Shown here in pieces: positions 8,058-10,852 of a DNA stretch of 10,852 nt (position 1 is its first letter; each line of letters starts with the position of its first letter). Location: positions 1 to 10,852 of the forward strand of contig WKLE02000698.1 of NCBI GenBank assembly GCA_014885115.2, given 5' to 3'. This DNA comes from Asterionellopsis glacialis (Eukaryota > Bacillariophyta > Plagiogrammaphyceae > Rhaphoneidales > Asterionellopsidaceae). The notes below the pieces were generated by a model. The model had not been told where the DNA came from, made no database searches, and saw nothing but the letters and a program-made list of their open reading frames with translations. The translations under genes were made by a program, and so were the position numbers.

Positions 8058-9542
8058 TTAACTGTACGCAGGAGTTCCATTTGTTACCACCACTTGATCG
8101 TTGCATTCATCCAGTGGTGGGCCCAAATAGGTTGGGAATTCGGCAAACAATTCATCTAAAGCATAATCGTCATCCTGATGTTCATCATCATGACAGACAC
8201 ATGTATTAGACCCATGATGAGCCGAATATAATTCTTCAAGGAGTGCACCATCACTAAAACTCACAATGTGCGCTTTTTTGACGTGCCCGTTTTCAAGAGC
8301 CCAATTGGACCACCCCAAATGCAATAACATTTCTACCGCAGATGGGTCCAATACCTTGCTGGCATCATCAAAGCTTGCAAAACCAGCCTTGTGTATTTGG
8401 ACATTGTAATAGTCCACCAAGGATTTAGTAAAGCTTAGTTTGACATCTTGGAGATGTTCCTTGGTGGATTTATGCCGAAGGTAAATATTGTCTTGGGAAA
8501 AGTACACTAGTTTGTGAGCGCCTAAATTAGCAGCAACGTAGGCGGCTAGGTGATCACCATTAGTAGTGACTGGGTCACCTAGAGCAGTTGTTCCTACAGT
8601 AGTAAGTAATACGACGTCATTCTTGGCATGTACTTTCTTTATCTGCTCTACATGCAAATGATTTGGCATTCCAGAACACTTGTAGTCGATGCCATGCACA
8701 ACCTTAAATGGCTTTGCGGTATAAAAGTTTCCACTCACAACGTTGCCGTTTGGAGCGGGGGCATTGTCTGTACTACAGACAATCTTCCCTGTGACACGAA
8801 GACGTTTGTTCAGACGTCGTTCGATTTCACAACGAAGGTATCCTGTTTCTTCTTCAAGTTTTTGGATCTCTTCCTTGCTTGTAACTCGAAGTGAATTTGT
8901 ACATTCATGTGTATGAACGTAGGGATTGCAAGAGTCGTTGTCTCGGAAGCTAGCACTAACCACGAGAACTATTTTGAGTCCAAACAACCAGCATAGACTG
9001 ATATCATCAAGCAATCCTGAAAACTTGGGGTCGTCTACCATCTCTCCAGGAATATGGAAGACAGCAGTCTTGTCACGATGTTCAGAAATATACCCTGCTG
9101 AACTACGAAGCATACTTACGAATGGATAAAGATCGTTTGTATTTTCGTCAGTATTCTCGACATCTTTGTCGTCGTCAATCTTTGGATCGGAAACAAATTC
9201 TACAAAAGATGGATCATTCAGAGCATCCATAAATGATGATTCTTCTTCGGTTTCTGTAATGAAGGAAGAAATATCAGCAAGTGAATTGAAGACATTGGTA
9301 GAATTTACTGACTTGGATGTACTTGGAGATTGATACGTAGCTACATGCAATGGTCGAGCTCGTTGAAATGCATGTTTTCTTGACATAAAGGATGTTCTCC
9401 CATGCACATTGGCTCGCCAATTAATAGTTCTTTGAAAATGAGAAAATGCAAATGTCAATCGTGGACTTGTCAACAAAGCGAAGCCTGTGATAAAACAAAC
9501 CATAATGGAGGTAATCCAAATACGATTGTTGGATAAAATCAT
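8058..9542 (-). CDS. Plastid-targeted N-acetylglutamate-synthase-like amino-acid-kinase protein lacking the GNAT domain
   Basis: This is a single intronless frame of 494 residues. Residues 1-32 form a signal peptide (hydrophobic 9-24) ending FA|FSHF. That is the ASAFAP-like junction with Phe at +1 of stramenopile plastid import, and it is followed by an Arg-rich transit-like region. Residues about 138-445 match the kinase-fold half of ArgA: FVSMLRSSAGYISEHRDKT (141-159), a Gly-Leu-(Lys/Arg)-x-Val strand (188-195), EIERRLNKRL, NVVSGNFYTAKP (267-278), VVHGIDY, VVLLTTVG (310-317), the ANLGAHKLVYF helix-strand, and SDGALLEELYS (430-440), as in ArgA's DGALLLELF. In ArgA, that last motif precedes a GNAT acetyltransferase domain. 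Here the protein instead ends after a short Cys/His/Asp tail (NTCVCHDDEHQDDD). The usual G-A-R-P-Q segment reads SASFRDN. Acetyl-glutamate synthesis by this protein alone is therefore doubtful. It could be a regulatory or arginine-sensing subunit in plastid ornithine/arginine synthesis. The true kinase (ArgB) is less similar. Confidence 0.8.
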   Translation of the reverse strand: MILSNNRIWITSIMVCFITGFALLTSPRLTFAFSHFQRTINWRANVHGRTSFMSRKHAFQRARPLHVATYQSPSTSKSVNSTNVFNSLADISSFITETEEESSFMDALNDPSFVEFVSDPKIDDDKDVENTDENTNDLYPFVSMLRSSAGYISEHRDKTAVFHIPGEMVDDPKFSGLLDDISLCWLFGLKIVLVVSASFRDNDSCNPYVHTHECTNSLRVTSKEEIQKLEEETGYLRCEIERRLNKRLRVTGKIVCSTDNAPAPNGNVVSGNFYTAKPFKVVHGIDYKCSGMPNHLHVEQIKKVHAKNDVVLLTTVGTTALGDPVTTNGDHLAAYVAANLGAHKLVYFSQDNIYLRHKSTKEHLQDVKLSFTKSLVDYYNVQIHKAGFASFDDASKVLDPSAVEMLLHLGWSNWALENGHVKKAHIVSFSDGALLEELYSAHHGSNTCVCHDDEHQDDDYALDELFAEFPTYLGPPLDECNDQVVVTNGTPAYS

Positions 9543-10080
9543 TTCTATTTTTACGCAAAAATAGTTGAAATTGATTCTTTGTCGTTGTCTTGTTTGTGTA
9601 GGAACAAATTGTGTGTTTGCAAAATATACCGTTGGACGATGGATTTTCTGTCAAGGAGTCAATTAAGAAAGGTGTCGAAAGGCTGGGTGTCTTTCTCGTC
9701 TTGAGTAAAAACGTTGATTTTGTGGTGTCTTGAGCTGATTGAACACGTCTACAAAGATCGCCAAAGCATTCTGGAAGTTTTCTCCTTCCACAAAATTTTG
9801 ATTGGTCCAAATATGCATTTGCAAAATGTATTCTTAGGACCATGGAGATTGCTTGAATATATAAAAATATCTTTATGCGAAGTAATTCACCAATCATTTT
9901 GTCTGAATTATTATTACTTATTGTTGAGTAGATAGGTTGTCGAAATTGCAGAATGAAACTCCCAAATAATTCATGAAGTTTTCCTCTCTACTGGTATATT
10001 TGCTACGGAAGTGATACTCCTCTTGTATTTTGTAGACTCCGATCTCTCCACCCAAGACCCATATTAGCGAACATCTCCAG
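9543..10080. other. Upstream region of the kinase-like gene
   Basis: This holds the presumed promoter and 5' leader of the minus-strand gene starting at 9542. A 158-codon minus-strand frame (9421-9897) overlaps the real start in another frame and has no recognisable domain, so I do not call it. An AT-rich stretch near 9855-9870 reads tatatattc on the minus strand but lies over 300 bp from the ATG, so a promoter role is uncertain. Confidence 0.4.
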
Positions 10081-10094
10081 ATGTCTGACTGGTG

Positions 10095-10111
10095 CCAGGT
10101 ACTGTACCTGG
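10095..10111. repeat. 17-bp near-perfect palindrome with CCAGGTAC arms
   Basis: The arms ccaggtac and gtacctgg surround a single central T. The same GTAC-centred vocabulary fills the tract at 4381-4880. It may be a protein-binding site or part of a dispersed diatom repeat. Confidence 0.85.
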
Positions 10112-10852
10112 TATTATTTTTTATTACCAGCGCAATGCGAACCCTTTCCGAACAGCCGACAGATGTGCGGTGGAAGTGCAATTTAGGACTACATGGTCCG
10201 ACTGACTCGTCTCAAGAGTCACAGACAGTAGAACGCAACGTCCGTGCACCTCAGACGTATCACACAAGAAATAATAGCTTCAACCCTAAACTGTGCAATC
10301 CGCAAAGCTCTACTGGTCTAGGCAGACCCAAGAGACCCAAGTTCTTGTTTACTAAAAAGATCTTGCTTTGCCTCCCACCCCTGAGCAGGGGTCTCACTGT
10401 GCTGCACTACATTCGATTATCCCCTGCACTAAGAAGCTGAGACCCAGACCATGTGTAAGACGATATAATATATAAGATCAACAGCTCAATACAGATATAA
10501 TTCTCAGTAACCAAGAAAATACACCAGGGGATAATGACATCAACTGATGCAGAATATAGTAAAATTTTATGGGTAAAAATGTATTTGTGGACATTTGGCA
10601 GCTTATCCTATAGAACAATTTGAACCATGTGATCTTTTGTACCAACAAAGACTTGGAAACACTAATGATAATGAATCTACCCAATGGACATTGCCAAAAT
10701 ATCATGCAGAAACACTGGGTGGTAATTCATTTATTCAAGCTCTCAAGGTTAAAATAAGTTCTTTAAATCCATTAATAGACTACCGGTAGCTAATCTACCA
10801 ATCGGATCTGTGCATCTCGGCGGTTCTGAAACCGGAATCCGGAGGAAAACAG
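10112..10852. other. Unassigned right end, GC-richer open segment and short inverted repeats
   Basis: From about 10130 to 10440 the plus strand is open and less AT-rich, but the translation (Ser/Thr/Arg/Pro mixture) matches no family I know. Inverted repeats include gggtctca (10389-10396) with tgagaccc (10438-10445), cccctg/cagggg around 10378-10391, and the 11-bp pair attatcccctg (10416-10426) and caggggataat (10525-10535). A plus-strand frame at about 10577-10789 (YPIEQFEPCDLLYQQRL onward) is protein-like and could be an exon of a gene continuing past the window, or a transposon remnant. I cannot place it. Confidence 0.4.

Noticed and set aside
9421..9897. 158-codon minus-strand frame as a gene or as an upstream extension of the kinase-like protein
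   Set aside because: It overlaps the true start in another frame, has no recognisable domain, and the real frame already begins with a convincing signal peptide.
10534..10623. Copia RNase H fragment suggested by S-T-D-A-E-Y
   Set aside because: Only six residues resemble the motif, the frame closes after 29 codons, and no other polymerase motifs surround it.

Overview
The window looks like nuclear DNA of a photosynthetic stramenopile, most likely a diatom. It is AT-rich, genes are separated by long intergenic stretches, and introns are short (125-144 bp) with GT-AG ends. One protein starts with a signal peptide followed directly by an FAFSHF site, the 'ASAFAP'-type junction of stramenopile plastid presequences. 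GTAC-rich noncoding DNA and transposon debris fit a diatom, but the species cannot be told from sequence reading alone.

Layout. 1-904: no recognisable gene. 905-1243 (+): internally deleted remnant of a PIF/Harbinger-type (DDE_Tnp_4) transposase. 1244-1860: noncoding, with a perfect 24-bp palindrome. 1861-2885: a non-autonomous DNA transposon carrying a second, longer copy of the same family inside it in the opposite orientation; each copy has its own 4-bp target-site duplication (TGCA outside, TTAT inside). The inner copy also holds a near-perfect 69-bp-arm hairpin. 3231-3529 (+): weak candidate for a small two-exon gene. 3530-5020: noncoding, ending in a GTAC-dense tract upstream of the next gene.

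5021-7644 (+): a three-exon gene for a protein of about 784 codons made of two tandem, diverged hemerythrin-like halves plus a serine-rich tail with four R-[LF]-D motifs. The two introns sit at matching positions of the two halves, which records an internal duplication. The metal ligands expected of hemerythrin appear to be lost in both halves. An in-frame TGA interrupts the first half. 8058-9542 (-): an intronless, probably plastid-targeted protein with the amino-acid-kinase domain of N-acetylglutamate synthase (ArgA type) but no C-terminal acetyltransferase domain. These two genes converge on a 413-bp spacer. 9543-10852: upstream region of the kinase-like gene and mostly unassigned DNA, with a GC-richer open segment and short inverted repeats.

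The two main genes show no evident functional link. The window is best read as ordinary diatom gene space with one unusual tandem pseudo-hemerythrin gene, one domain-truncated arginine-pathway homologue, and one well-preserved self-nested transposon insertion.
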